Assembly (NCBI RefSeq): GCF_001039005.1 | Contig: NZ_LDWR01000029.1 | Span: forward strand, 181,143-245,142 | Direction of reading: 5' to 3' | Length of the DNA: 64,000 nt | DNA from: Burkholderia cepacia | Lineage (GTDB): Bacteria > Pseudomonadota > Gammaproteobacteria > Burkholderiales > Burkholderiaceae | Shown: piece after piece, positions 52,730 to 60,601 of the stretch | Numbering within the stretch: position 1 is the stretch's first letter | How the letters are laid out: every line of letters starts with the position of its first letter | Made by a program: the position numbers and the translations under genes | The notes under the pieces: generated by a model | The model's database searches: none | The model's input: the letters and a program-made list of their open reading frames with translations, nothing else | Told to the model about the DNA's origin: nothing

Positions 52730-52827
52730 GGCGATGTCGGGTTGCATTCGGTGAAGTGGGAATCTCCCTCCTTCGGATGGAGAGCAGTCAAGCGGGCTCC
52801 ATCGAAAGGGAATCGTGGGTGCGATTC
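52730..52827 (+). ncRNA. Probable omega-RNA region of the TnpB element
   Basis: Omega-RNAs of TnpB elements span the tnpB 3' end and the right end of the IS. Here the segment holds GATGGAG (52776-52782) pairing with CTCCATC (52797-52803) and the end hairpin 52810-52827. The guide would be read from the flanking DNA just after 52827. The scaffold start is not defined and may lie inside tnpB. Confidence 0.5.
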
Positions 52828-52917
52828 TCTCATCGACGGCGACCCGGATGAAAATATTCGGCGTGCGCGCGGTGGCGCGCAGGAGCGGCCGGGGCGGGCG
52901 CCCGGCGCCGGAAGGCG

Positions 52918-53253
52918 TCAGATCACGCAGCGCGCGATCGCGAAGCGCATCGCTTCTTCGGGCGGCTCGCTGCCCGAACCGCGCACGACCTTGACGACCG
53001 AACCGTTGCCCGACGGCGTGAGCGTGACGAAGTACGAATTCGATCCGATCGAGATGTCGGTCACGCCGTTGTGCTGCGACTGCTCGGTTCCTGACAGACG
53101 GCTGTCGAGGCAGTTGGCGATCGCGTACGCCGGGCGTTGCGACGACACGTAGATCATCGGCGCTGCGCCGGATGATGAGGCCGAGTCGGACGAGGGAGCG
53201 GAGCCGCAGGCGGCGAGCAGGGCGGCGGGAAGGAGCAGCAGGAATCGTTTCAT
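52918..53253 (-). CDS. Small lipoprotein of unknown function
   Basis: The 111-aa protein has a lipoprotein signal MKRFLLLLPAALLAACG (lipid Cys16) and then a Ser-rich linker. The mature domain has ANCLDSRLSGTEQSQ and ends AIARCVI with two Cys that may form a disulphide. The segment SYFVTLTPSGNGSVVKVVRGSG looks beta-stranded. It is a common kind of conserved envelope lipoprotein in Burkholderia, but I cannot assign a function. The start ATG at 53253 follows TCGACGACCGACC without a strong ribosome site; the extension to 53451 lacks a signal peptide. Confidence 0.7.
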   Translation of the reverse strand: MKRFLLLLPAALLAACGSAPSSDSASSSGAAPMIYVSSQRPAYAIANCLDSRLSGTEQSQHNGVTDISIGSNSYFVTLTPSGNGSVVKVVRGSGSEPPEEAMRFAIARCVI

Positions 53254-53435
53254 GGTCGGTCGTCGAGTGTCTCGTATCGAGGCTGGGGCGCGGGGGAGGC
53301 GAAACGCGAAGCTTCGCGACGAAACCGCCCGGAATCGGGCCGTTTTGACGGTCGACACGGCGGGCGGTTGACGACGGAGTATACCCGCGGCATTTGACAC
53401 GAATGTCACGCTGAAACGAATCGATACAACAAGCA

Positions 53436-53460
53436 CCCGCTGCCAGACCACGGCAGCGGG
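53436..53460 (-). terminator. Hairpin terminator after the small exported protein gene
   Basis: CCCGCTGCC (53436-53444) and GGCAGCGGG (53452-53460) form a 9-bp perfect stem with a 7-nt loop. On the minus strand TGCTTGTTGT follows, a partly T-rich tail. Confidence 0.5.
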
Positions 53461-53499
53461 CGTTTCAGGTGAGGGCGCTTGGGCGCTTGTTGTGGTCGC

Positions 53500-53829
53500 T
53501 TACTGGCCGATCTTGTGGCTGACCGAATTCTCTTGCTGGTTCAGCACGCGCTGTTCGCTCTTGGTGATGTGGCTGTGATCCTGCGCAGCCATGTCCCGCT
53601 CTTCCTGGCGGATCTTATGGTCGTCACGGTGCAGGCGCGCGGCCTGTGCGTGCGACATCTCGCCCTCCTTCACTTCGTGATGGATGCGGCGATTCTGGTT
53701 CGCGAGGCGCTGGTTGACCTCTTCGCGGCGCGGATGCGCCTGCTGCCACTGCGTGTCGGCAAACGCGGTGCCGGTCAGCACCGACATCAGGGTGGCGGCA
53801 ATCGCAAGTTGGCGGGTAAGGGCTCGCAT
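53500..53829 (-). CDS. Small periplasmic His/Gln-rich protein
   Basis: The 109-aa protein has a signal peptide (MRALTRQLAIAATLMSVLTGTAFA, cleavage before DTQ). The mature part is very hydrophilic and probably helical, rich in His, Arg, Glu and Gln (for example RREEVNQRLANQNRRIHHE and HRDDHKIRQEERDM). It could form a coiled coil or bind metals. The ATG at 53829 follows CAGGAGAAACACC, a good ribosome site. I do not recognise a family with known function. Confidence 0.72.
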   Translation of the reverse strand: MRALTRQLAIAATLMSVLTGTAFADTQWQQAHPRREEVNQRLANQNRRIHHEVKEGEMSHAQAARLHRDDHKIRQEERDMAAQDHSHITKSEQRVLNQQENSVSHKIGQ

Positions 53830-53970
53830 GGTGTTTCTCCTGTCGTTGTGCGTCCGGATCGTGGGCGCTTGACGAAAAAACGCGGAGCGGGCCCCGGCTG
53901 TTGACGTTTCCGCCTGTATCGATTGCAAGTCTTTATTACGTCTGCTGTTTGCGGCGCGGGCGGCGACGGG

Positions 53971-54891
53971 TCAGCTGAGCCGGTAGGACGGCCCGGGCGT
54001 CACTTCCGCCGGCAGCGGCTCGCGGTTCAGTTCGAGCAGCGAGCGCTCGATCTGCCGCGTGATCGCATCGAGCGCGAGATGGTTCGGCCCGTCGCCGAAC
54101 GGTTCGGCGATCGCATGTGCGATCGCGTCGAGCGCGATCAGCGTATACGCGACGAACACGGTGACGAATGGCGTCGCCGCGCCGATCGAGTCGACGAGGC
54201 CGAACGGCAGCAGCACGCAGTACGCATAGATGGTCCGGTGCAGCAGCACGTCGTACGAGAACGGGATCGGCGTCGACGCGATGCGCTCGCAGCCGCTCAC
54301 CATCGCGACGAGCTCGTCGAGGCGCGCGTCGAGCATCCATAGCCGTGTGTCGGCGAGGCGGCCCGCATCGGCGCGCGCGGCGAATGCTTCGCGCAACCCG
54401 TGCACGATCGCGACCGGGCGGAACCGGGACGCGGCGATGCGCGCGTACGTATCGTCGTCGAGCAGCCCGCGCAGGTCGCCGGCCGGATCGGTGCCGCGCA
54501 GTTGATGCTTCAGCGCATAGACGAACGCGACGACCGTTCGCACGAACGTGCGCCGTGCGGCGTCGTCGCGGTCGATCGCGTCGTAGCAGAGCGCCTGCGA
54601 CACGAGGGTGCGCGTGGCGGTCAGCACGCCGCCCCAGAGTTGCCGCGCCTCGCGGTAGCGGTCGTAGCTCGCGTTGTTGCGAAACCCCGCGAAGATGGCC
54701 AGCGTGAGCCCGATCAGCGTGAACGGCGTCGGGTTCAGCGGCACCTTCTCGCCGAGCACGCGGCCGCCGCCCCACACCGCGACGAGGCTGATCGCGAGCG
54801 TCAGCACGAGCTGCGGCAGGATGGTCGGCAGCACCGAGCCGTTCCAGACCAGCAGCATCCGCAGCCAGTGCTCGCGCGGACGAACGATCAT
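53971..54891 (-). CDS. Bestrophin-family membrane channel
   Basis: The 306-aa protein begins MIVRPREHWLRMLLVWNGSVLPTI, typical of bacterial bestrophin (YneE/UPF0187) proteins. Hydrophobic helices and the family motif FAGFRNNASYDRYREARQLWGG (about 67-88) follow, and later YCVLLPFGLVDSIGAATP lines the neck region. Bacterial bestrophins form pentameric ion channels. Its start is 12 nt after the stop of the YdeP-like gene on the same strand, indicating one operon. The biological role of that pairing is unknown. Confidence 0.85.
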   Translation of the reverse strand: MIVRPREHWLRMLLVWNGSVLPTILPQLVLTLAISLVAVWGGGRVLGEKVPLNPTPFTLIGLTLAIFAGFRNNASYDRYREARQLWGGVLTATRTLVSQALCYDAIDRDDAARRTFVRTVVAFVYALKHQLRGTDPAGDLRGLLDDDTYARIAASRFRPVAIVHGLREAFAARADAGRLADTRLWMLDARLDELVAMVSGCERIASTPIPFSYDVLLHRTIYAYCVLLPFGLVDSIGAATPFVTVFVAYTLIALDAIAHAIAEPFGDGPNHLALDAITRQIERSLLELNREPLPAEVTPGPSYRLS

Positions 54892-54903
54892 CGTCGTGCT
54901 CCG

Positions 54904-57228
54904 TCAGGCGGCGATCGATACCGGCGCGACCGCGCGATGCAGCAGCACGGGCACCGACTTCGACGTCGGCGTGTTGCACACGTCGCCGACGCTGTCGAGC
55001 GGCACGAGCGGGTTGGTTTCCGGGTAGTACGCGCCGATGCAGCCGCGCGGGATGTCGTACTCGACCAGCAGGAAGCCGTCCGCGCGCCGCTCGATGCCGT
55101 CGTGCCACACGGTTTCCATGTCGACCCAGTCGCCGGCCTGCAGGCCGAGCATCGCGAGATCGTCACGGTTGGCGAACACCACGCGGCGCTGGCCGAACAC
55201 GCCGCGATAGCGGTCGTCGAGCCCGTAGACGGTCGTGTTGTACTGGTCGTGCGAGCGCGTCGTCATCAGCGTCATCAGGCGCTCGCCGTGCAGCGCGCGG
55301 GCGCGCTGGATCGGCGTGTCGGTCGGCAGCGCGTGCGCGATGAAGTTCGCCTTGGCCGTCGGCGTGAGCCATTCGCGGTCGCGCGATGCGACGCGCAGGT
55401 GGAAGCCGCCCGGCCGCGCGATGCGCGTGTTGTAGTCGTAGAAGCCGTCGAGCGTCGCCTCGATCGCGTCGCGGATCTTCGCGTAGTCGTCCTTGTACGC
55501 GAGCCAGTCGATCTTGCCGCTGCCGAACAACGCGTGGCCCATGTGCGCGACGATCGCGGGCTCCGACATCAGGTTCGGCGACGCCGGCTTGTTCATCCCG
55601 TACGACACGTGGACCATGCTCATCGAATCCTCGACCGTCACGCCTTGCGCGATGTTGTCCTGGAGGTCGATCTCGGTGCGGCCAAGCGTCGGCAGGATCA
55701 GCGCGTCGCGGCCGTGGATCAGGTGGCTGCGGTTCAGTTTCGTCGTGATATGCACGGAAAGATCACAGCGGCGCATGCCATCCCACGTGCGCGGCGTGTC
55801 GGGCGTCGCCATCGCGAAGTTGCCGCCGAGGCCGATCAGCACCTTCACATGGCCTTCGAGCATCCCCTCGATCGTTTCGACAACGTCGTAGCCGTGGTGG
55901 CGCGGCGGTTCGAAATCGAACACGTGGCCGAGCCGGTCGAGGAACGCCTGGCTCGGTTTTTCCTCGATGCCGACCGTGCGGTTGCCCTGCACGTTCGAGT
56001 GCCCGCGCACCGGGCACAGGCCCGCGCCGGGTCGGCCGATGTTGCCGCGCATCAGCATCAGGTTCGACAGCATCTGCACGGTGGCGACCGAATGCTTGTG
56101 CTGCGTGATGCCCATGCCCCACGTCGCGATCACGCGCTCGCTGCGCGCATAGAGCTGCGCGAGGCCGTCGATCTGCTCGTACGGCACGCCGCTTTCGGCC
56201 GTCAGCGCGGACCAGCTTTCGTTGCGCAGGTCGTCGGCGAACGCGTCGAAGCCGGCCGTGTGCTCGCCGATGAACGCGGTGTCGAGCACGCGCGGCGCAC
56301 CGGCGGCGCGCGCGGCGTCGTCGAGTTCGAGCACGCGCTTCGCCATCCCCTTGATCAGCGCGAAATCGCCGCCGATCGTCGGCTGGATGAACGTCGATGC
56401 AATCCTGGTGCCCGACATCGTCAGCATCTCGAGCGGGCTTTGCGGATCGGCGAAACGTTCGAGGCCGCGCTCCTTCAGCGGGTTGATCGACACGATCGTT
56501 GCGCCGCGCTTCGCGCATTCGCGCAGCTCGCCCATCATCCGCGGATGGTTGGTCGCCGGGTTCTGGCCGAAGATCAGCAGCGTGTCCGCGTGCTCGAAAT
56601 CGTCGAGCGTGACGGTGCCCTTGCCGACGCCGACCGAGGCCGGCAGCCCGCGGCTGGTCGCCTCGTGGCACATGTTCGAGCAATCGGGGAAGTTGTTCGT
56701 GCCGTACAGCCGCACGAGCAGCTGGTACAGGAATGCCGCTTCGTTGCTCGCGCGCCCGGACGTGTAGAACGCGGCCTGGTTCGGGTCGGGCAGTGCATGC
56801 AGGTGGCGTGCGATCAGCTCGAACGCGTCGTCCCACGCGATCGGCACGTAGCGGTCGGTCTGCGCGTCGTACACCATCGGGTCGGTGAGCCGGCCGTGCT
56901 GTTCGAGTTCGAAGTCCGACTGTTCGAGCAATTCGGTGACCGTGTGCGCGGCGAAGAATTCGGGCGTCACGCGCTTGCTGGTCGCTTCGGCGGCCACGGC
57001 CTTCACGCCGTTTTCGCAGAATTCGAACGTCGATGCGTGCTGGCGGTCGGGCCACGCGCAGCCGGGGCAGTCGAAGCCGTCCGGCTGGTTCTGGCGCAGC
57101 AGCGTGCGGTAGTTGCCGCCCGCGACCTTTTCCTTGATCAGGTTGATCGTGACGGCTTTCAGCGCGCCCCAGCCGGCTGCCGGGTGGGTGTACGGTTCGA
57201 TGCGCGCGGTGGCGGATTTCTTTTTCAT
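54904..57228 (-). CDS. YdeP/FdhF-type molybdopterin oxidoreductase
   Basis: The 774-aa protein is of the molybdopterin oxidoreductase family (YdeP/FdhF-like). An N-terminal CPGCAWPD (54-61) lies where other members have iron-sulphur ligands. At the position of the active-site Sec of FdhH there is Cys187 (PDCSNMCHEATSRGL). Other marks are FGQNPATNHPRMM, GMGITQHKHSV and a C-terminal cofactor domain with SHDQYNTTVYGLDDRYRGVFG. It has no Tat signal, so it is cytoplasmic. The substrate is unknown; E. coli YdeP affects acid resistance. The start ATG at 57228 follows the divergent MocR promoter region. Confidence 0.85.
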   Translation of the reverse strand: MKKKSATARIEPYTHPAAGWGALKAVTINLIKEKVAGGNYRTLLRQNQPDGFDCPGCAWPDRQHASTFEFCENGVKAVAAEATSKRVTPEFFAAHTVTELLEQSDFELEQHGRLTDPMVYDAQTDRYVPIAWDDAFELIARHLHALPDPNQAAFYTSGRASNEAAFLYQLLVRLYGTNNFPDCSNMCHEATSRGLPASVGVGKGTVTLDDFEHADTLLIFGQNPATNHPRMMGELRECAKRGATIVSINPLKERGLERFADPQSPLEMLTMSGTRIASTFIQPTIGGDFALIKGMAKRVLELDDAARAAGAPRVLDTAFIGEHTAGFDAFADDLRNESWSALTAESGVPYEQIDGLAQLYARSERVIATWGMGITQHKHSVATVQMLSNLMLMRGNIGRPGAGLCPVRGHSNVQGNRTVGIEEKPSQAFLDRLGHVFDFEPPRHHGYDVVETIEGMLEGHVKVLIGLGGNFAMATPDTPRTWDGMRRCDLSVHITTKLNRSHLIHGRDALILPTLGRTEIDLQDNIAQGVTVEDSMSMVHVSYGMNKPASPNLMSEPAIVAHMGHALFGSGKIDWLAYKDDYAKIRDAIEATLDGFYDYNTRIARPGGFHLRVASRDREWLTPTAKANFIAHALPTDTPIQRARALHGERLMTLMTTRSHDQYNTTVYGLDDRYRGVFGQRRVVFANRDDLAMLGLQAGDWVDMETVWHDGIERRADGFLLVEYDIPRGCIGAYYPETNPLVPLDSVGDVCNTPTSKSVPVLLHRAVAPVSIAA

Positions 57229-57383
57229 GATGCAGCGGGTGTCAGAGTCGATGGCTGCAGAGTACGCGGGGCGCCCGCCGGGCTGTGTGTACACCTGTTC
57301 ACTTCAAAAAAGAGTACAGTTTCGGCCATTCAGACAGTGCGGATCGCAACTGTGTTGTTGAATGGAAATTGAAAGGAAGGCGC

Positions 57384-58805
57384 GTGAAGCGTTACGAACA
57401 ACTGGCCGACGATCTCCAGGCGCAGATCGAGCGTGGCGTGTACCGGCCCGGCGAGCGGATCCCGTCGGTGCGGCAGGCGAGCCGGCAACAGCAACTGAGC
57501 GTCACGACCGTGCTGCGCGCGTACCTCGTGCTGGAAAGCCGCGGCCTGATCGAAAGCCGGCCGCAGTCGGGTTATTTCGTGCGGGCACGCGCGTCGGCGC
57601 CGGCCGAGGCCGAGCTGCACACGTCCGCGCCGGCCGCCGAACCGTCGGCCGTGGACGTGAGCCGGCTCGTGCTGTCGACGCTGCGCTCGATCGCGCGCGA
57701 CGACGCGGTGCCGCTCGGCTCGCCGTATCCCGATGCGTCGCAGTTTCCGGTGCAGCGCCTCGCGCGCTATGCGCAGACGATCGGGCGCCGCCGCACGCGC
57801 TGGGGCGTGATCGACGATCTGCCGCCCGGTAACCAGGAACTGATCCGCCAGATCGCGCGGCGCTATGCGGAGCGCGGGATCGCGGTCGAGCCGGGCGAGA
57901 TCGTGATGACGATCGGTGCGACCGAGGCGATCAACCTGTGCCTGCAGGCCGTCGCGAAGCCGGGCGACACGATCGCCGTCGAGTCGCCGACGTTCTACGC
58001 GATGCTGCACGCGATCGAGCGGATGGGCATGCGCGCGCTGGAAGTCGCGACGCACCCGGGCGACGGCATCGATCTCGACGCGCTCGAACGGATCCTCGAG
58101 CGCGAGCGCATCGCCGCGTGCATGGTGATGCCGAATTTCCAGAATCCGCTCGGCTTCCAGATGCCCGACGCACGCAAGCGCGCGCTCGTCGAGTTGCTCG
58201 CGAAGCACAGCGTGCCGGCGATCGAGAGCGACGTCTATCACGAGCTGCACTTCGGCGACACGACGCCGAGCGCGCTGAAGTCGTTCGACCGCGACGGGCT
58301 CGTGCTGCATTGCGCGTCGTTCACGAAAAGCCTGTCGCCGCGCTACCGGATCGGCTGGGCGATGCCGGGCCGCTACCGCGACCAGGTCGAGAAGCTGAAA
58401 TTCCTGAACACGCTCGCGACGCCCGCGATCGAGCAACTCGCGATCGCCGAGTACCTGAAATTCGACGGCTACGATTTCCACCTGCGGCGCATGCGCAAGC
58501 AGTACGCGCAGCAGGCGAGCCTGATGAGCGCGATGGTGCGGCGGTTCTTCCCGGAAGGCACGCGGCTGTCGCAGCCGCAGGGCGGGTATGTGTTGTGGGT
58601 CGAGCTGCCGCCGCAGGTCGATGCGATGAAGCTGTATGCGCTTGCGCTCGCGCAGCGGATCACGGTCGGGCCCGGGCACATGTTCTCGGCGGGCACCGAT
58701 TACCGGCATTTCATCCGGCTCAACTACAGCTACCCGTGGTCGCGGCAGATCGAGGACGCGCTGAAGGTGCTGGGGCGGCTCGCGTCGGAGTGCGCGGCGC
58801 GCTGA
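57384..58805 (+). CDS. MocR-type regulator (GntR HTH fused to aminotransferase domain)
   Basis: From the GTG at 57384 the protein has 473 aa. The N-terminal GntR winged helix (about 2-70: KRYEQLADDLQAQIERGVYRPGERIPSVR) is followed by a linker and a fold-type I aminotransferase domain (about 110-460). That domain has NFQNPLGFQMP and the PLP-lysine motif SFTKSLSPRYRIGW. The GTG follows GAAAGGAAGGCGC, a strong ribosome site. It is divergent from the YdeP-bestrophin operon across about 155 bp, and a GTGTACAC palindrome (57287-57294) lies between. It probably regulates that operon in response to PLP or an amino acid. Confidence 0.86.
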   Translation: MKRYEQLADDLQAQIERGVYRPGERIPSVRQASRQQQLSVTTVLRAYLVLESRGLIESRPQSGYFVRARASAPAEAELHTSAPAAEPSAVDVSRLVLSTLRSIARDDAVPLGSPYPDASQFPVQRLARYAQTIGRRRTRWGVIDDLPPGNQELIRQIARRYAERGIAVEPGEIVMTIGATEAINLCLQAVAKPGDTIAVESPTFYAMLHAIERMGMRALEVATHPGDGIDLDALERILERERIAACMVMPNFQNPLGFQMPDARKRALVELLAKHSVPAIESDVYHELHFGDTTPSALKSFDRDGLVLHCASFTKSLSPRYRIGWAMPGRYRDQVEKLKFLNTLATPAIEQLAIAEYLKFDGYDFHLRRMRKQYAQQASLMSAMVRRFFPEGTRLSQPQGGYVLWVELPPQVDAMKLYALALAQRITVGPGHMFSAGTDYRHFIRLNYSYPWSRQIEDALKVLGRLASECAAR

Positions 58806-58868
58806 GCGCCGCGGTGCCGCGGTGCTCGGTCGCGGGCGGCGACCGGCAACCGGCCGCCGTGTCGTGTA

Positions 58869-60110
58869 TCAGCCCGCGTGCGGCGCGTGTTGCCCGGCTT
58901 GCGCGGCGCCGGCCATCTGCCGCATGTCGAAGCCCGACGGATGCTGGTACACGCGCAGGCCGAACTCCGGCAGCACCGCGATCAGGTGGTCGAACAGGTC
59001 GGCCTGGATGGTTTCGTAGTCGACCCACGACGTCGTATCGGTGAAGCAGTACAGTTCGAGCGGAATGCCTTCGGCCGTGAGCGGCAACTGGCGTGCCATA
59101 CAGGTCATGTCGCGGCGGATGCGCGGATGGCCCTTCAGGTAGTTCACGACATACGCGCGGAACGTGCCGAGATTCGTCAGCTGGCGGCGGTTCGCCGGGC
59201 AGTCGCCGGCCGCGCCGAGCGTGCCGTTCCACTGCTCGATCGCGTCGACCTTGTCCTCGAGATAGTCCTTCAGCAGCGTCAGGCGCTCGAGCCGTTCGAT
59301 CTCGTCGTCGGCGAGAAAGCGTACGCTCGTCGCGTCGACGAACAGCGCGCGCTTGATGCGCCGGCCGCCCGCTTCGGTCATCCCGCGCCAGTTCTGGTAG
59401 CTCTCGGTGATCAGTTTCCAGGTCGGCACCGTGATGATCGTGTGGTCGAAGTTCGCGACCTTGACCGTATTCAGCGTGATGTCGATGACCGTGCCGTCCG
59501 CGCCGGCCGACGGCATCGTGATCCAGTCGCCGATCCGCAGCATGTCGTTCGACGACAACTGCACGCCCGCGACGAGGCCGAGCAGCGTGTCCTTGAAGAT
59601 CAGCATCAGCACCGCGGACATCGCGCCGATGCCGGACAGCAGCAGGCCGATCTGCTTGCCGGTCGCGTCGCCGATCACGACGAGCGCGGCCGTGATGAAC
59701 ATCACGAGCTTGACGAGCTGCATCGCGCCTTTCAGCGACAGGCGCGGCTGATCGCGCTGATGCGTGCGGTGCGTGTGTTCGAGCGCGGACAGCGTTGCGC
59801 TGATGGTCATCGTCACGAGGAACACGATCAGCGCGAACAGCACCTTGTCGGCGGCCTGCGCGGCGCGGTCCGGAATGCCGGGCACCGCGCCGAGCCCGAG
59901 CTTGATCACGACGAACGGGACGATGCGGTTCAGCCACTTGAACGCGCCGAACTCGAACAGCGCGTCGTCGACGCGCGTGGCGGACAGCCGTGCGAGCCGC
60001 GCCACCACGCGAAACAGCAGGAAATGGACGGCCGCGGTGATCGCGCCGGCGGCGGCGAGCAGGACGAGGATGCCGACGAGCGGCGCAAACGAAGCTTCAT
60101 TCAGGGTCAT
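58869..60110 (-). CDS. Mechanosensitive channel, MscS family (YbdG-like)
   Basis: The 413-aa protein has the length and layout of E. coli YbdG (415 aa): several N-terminal spans, then the pore-lining helix with GLLLSGIGAMSAVLMLIFKDTLLGLVAGVQLSSND, a beta-rich middle domain with GTVIDITLNTVKVANFDHTIITVP, and a C-terminal domain. Family members open at high membrane tension to release solutes. I chose the ATG at 60110, which starts directly at the first membrane helix; the form from 60203 adds a basic tail. It ends 63 bp from the MocR gene end (convergent). Confidence 0.86.
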   Translation of the reverse strand: MTLNEASFAPLVGILVLLAAAGAITAAVHFLLFRVVARLARLSATRVDDALFEFGAFKWLNRIVPFVVIKLGLGAVPGIPDRAAQAADKVLFALIVFLVTMTISATLSALEHTHRTHQRDQPRLSLKGAMQLVKLVMFITAALVVIGDATGKQIGLLLSGIGAMSAVLMLIFKDTLLGLVAGVQLSSNDMLRIGDWITMPSAGADGTVIDITLNTVKVANFDHTIITVPTWKLITESYQNWRGMTEAGGRRIKRALFVDATSVRFLADDEIERLERLTLLKDYLEDKVDAIEQWNGTLGAAGDCPANRRQLTNLGTFRAYVVNYLKGHPRIRRDMTCMARQLPLTAEGIPLELYCFTDTTSWVDYETIQADLFDHLIAVLPEFGLRVYQHPSGFDMRQMAGAAQAGQHAPHAG

Positions 60111-60601
60111 GGGGCAAACGGGGCCTGCTGGTGCGTTGAATCGGCGCCGCGATGCGGCGCGTGCCCGGCGAAGGGCACATGAAAGGGACCGTGATTGTGC
60201 CATCGGGTTCCGGACGTGTGCCGTGAATGTGCGTCGCGCGGCTCCTGAATATCCTCACCATTGTGCAGGTCTCCTCTGTATTCCGGTGATGGCGAATGGC
60301 GAACCGGCATCACCGCAAGCCGATGCGTACGCCTGTCGCCGGATGCATTTTATTGAGTCCCGCGATCGGCTCGAAGCCGCTACGGCGGGCCTTCGCGGGT
60401 GAAGGCGCCCGGCCTGCGATTCATGCCATCATGCCGGCATCGCAAGCGTTACCGGTGTGTCGCTCGCGGTTGCTTGCGCCCAATCCGGCGACGGTGAGCG
60501 ACACGCAACGTGTTCGCGCACTTGCCATGCGATGCCTGCTCGGGGCACGATGCGCGAACGACTTCGCGAACCACGTCACTTCGTATCCACGCATTTCACG
60601 C
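60111..60601. other. Intergenic gap between MscS and SulP genes
   Basis: In this 491-bp divergent gap I see no gene with coding-like sequence, no RNA gene and no strong palindrome. Open frames across it are short or Arg/Ala-rich shadows. Confidence 0.5.

Larger units (their letters stand above)
51501..52827 (+). mobile_element. IS200/IS605-group element carrying tnpB only (IS1341-like)
   Basis: The left part has hairpin CCCCGT...ACGGGG (51501-51520) before tnpB; the right part ends with GAATCG-TGGGTG-CGATTC (52810-52827), as in subterminal hairpins of this IS group. There is no terminal inverted repeat or target duplication, as expected for the group. No tnpA is present, so transposition would need a TnpA in trans. 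GC content and codon use are lower than in neighbouring genes. The exact ends are uncertain by tens of bases. Confidence 0.7.

Noticed and set aside
60296..60601. 102-codon N-terminal extension of the SulP gene
   Set aside because: Composition is Arg/Ala-rich with no membrane or family features; the ATG at 60602 fits SulP proteins.
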